From: Schaedlerella sp.
GTDB lineage: Bacteria > Bacillota > Clostridia > Lachnospirales > Lachnospiraceae
Assembly (NCBI GenBank): GCA_020024595.1
Contig: JAHHTO010000061.1
Coordinates: forward strand, 1 to 13,724
Reading direction: 5' to 3'
Length of the DNA stretch: 13,724 nucleotides
The notes beneath the pieces are model-generated. The model did not search any database, was not told the origin of the DNA, and saw nothing but the letters and a program-made list of their open reading frames with translations. Below are positions 13,700 through 13,724 of this stretch, one piece after another. Both the position numbers and the translations under genes were made by a program. The stretch's first letter is position 1, and every line of letters starts with the position of its first letter.

Positions 13700-13724
13700 T
13701 CAGTATAAGTTAGTAAGCTGTACC
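13692..13724 (+). CDS. xdhC: Xanthine dehydrogenase, [2Fe-2S] subunit, first 11 codons only
   Basis: The ATG at 13692 overlaps the xdhB stop by 8 bases and is preceded by a perfect AGGAGGTGA (13678-13686). The 11 residues in the window, MSNQYKLVSCT, fit the first beta strand of the ferredoxin-like domain of the small XDH subunit, where the iron-sulphur cysteines come later. The assignment rests mainly on gene order (Mo, FAD, then Fe-S) and on the coupled start; the diagnostic cysteine motifs lie outside the window. Confidence 0.75.
   Translation, partial: MSNQYKLVSCT

Noticed and set aside
1..13724. CRISPR arrays, insertion sequences, tRNA or rRNA genes, phage genes
   Set aside because: No spaced repeats, transposase motifs, cloverleaf sequences or phage proteins were found on either strand.

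Overview
The window looks like chromosome of a low-to-moderate GC anaerobic Firmicute, most likely a gut Clostridia/Lachnospiraceae-type organism. The evidence is strong AGGAGG-type ribosome binding sites, AT-rich intergenic DNA, a sugar-type ABC importer without its own ATPase, and the family mix. This placement is inference, since no phylogenetic marker is present.

Layout: (1) Positions 1-404 hold the 3' end of an FCD-domain GntR-family regulator, closed by a hairpin shared with the converging gene. (2) Positions 462-2543 on the minus strand hold a cytoplasmic putative glycoside hydrolase of the GHL6/beta-galactosidase-trimerisation-like type. (3) Positions 2544-2998 are a divergent regulatory region. 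It has a promoter on each strand, a GGTC-T-GACC palindrome of the kind bound by FCD-type GntR regulators, and several inverted repeats. (4) Positions 2999-9846 form a co-directional run: lipoprotein solute-binding protein, a strong intercistronic hairpin, two permeases, a Cys/Met-metabolism-type PLP enzyme, threonine 3-dehydrogenase (tdh) and 2-amino-3-ketobutyrate CoA ligase (kbl). (5) Positions 9847-10504 are a 658-base, very AT-rich gap. It holds hairpins after kbl, a short unrecognised ORF or gene remnant, and a good extended -10 promoter. (6) Positions 10505-13724 hold xanthine dehydrogenase genes in the order Mo subunit, FAD subunit, then the first 11 codons of the iron-sulphur subunit.

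How the genes may work together: Tdh and Kbl convert L-threonine to glycine and acetyl-CoA, and both are recognised with high confidence. What is unusual is their position behind a carbohydrate-type importer, divergent from an intracellular glycosidase, with a PLP lyase-like enzyme between them and a GntR-type regulator next door. One reading is a locus for uptake and breakdown of a glycosylated amino acid or glycopeptide, for example a threonine-O-glycan: import, deglycosylation by the hydrolase, then oxidation of the freed threonine. This is a hypothesis from context only. The xdh genes have their own promoter and are probably a separate purine-catabolic operon.
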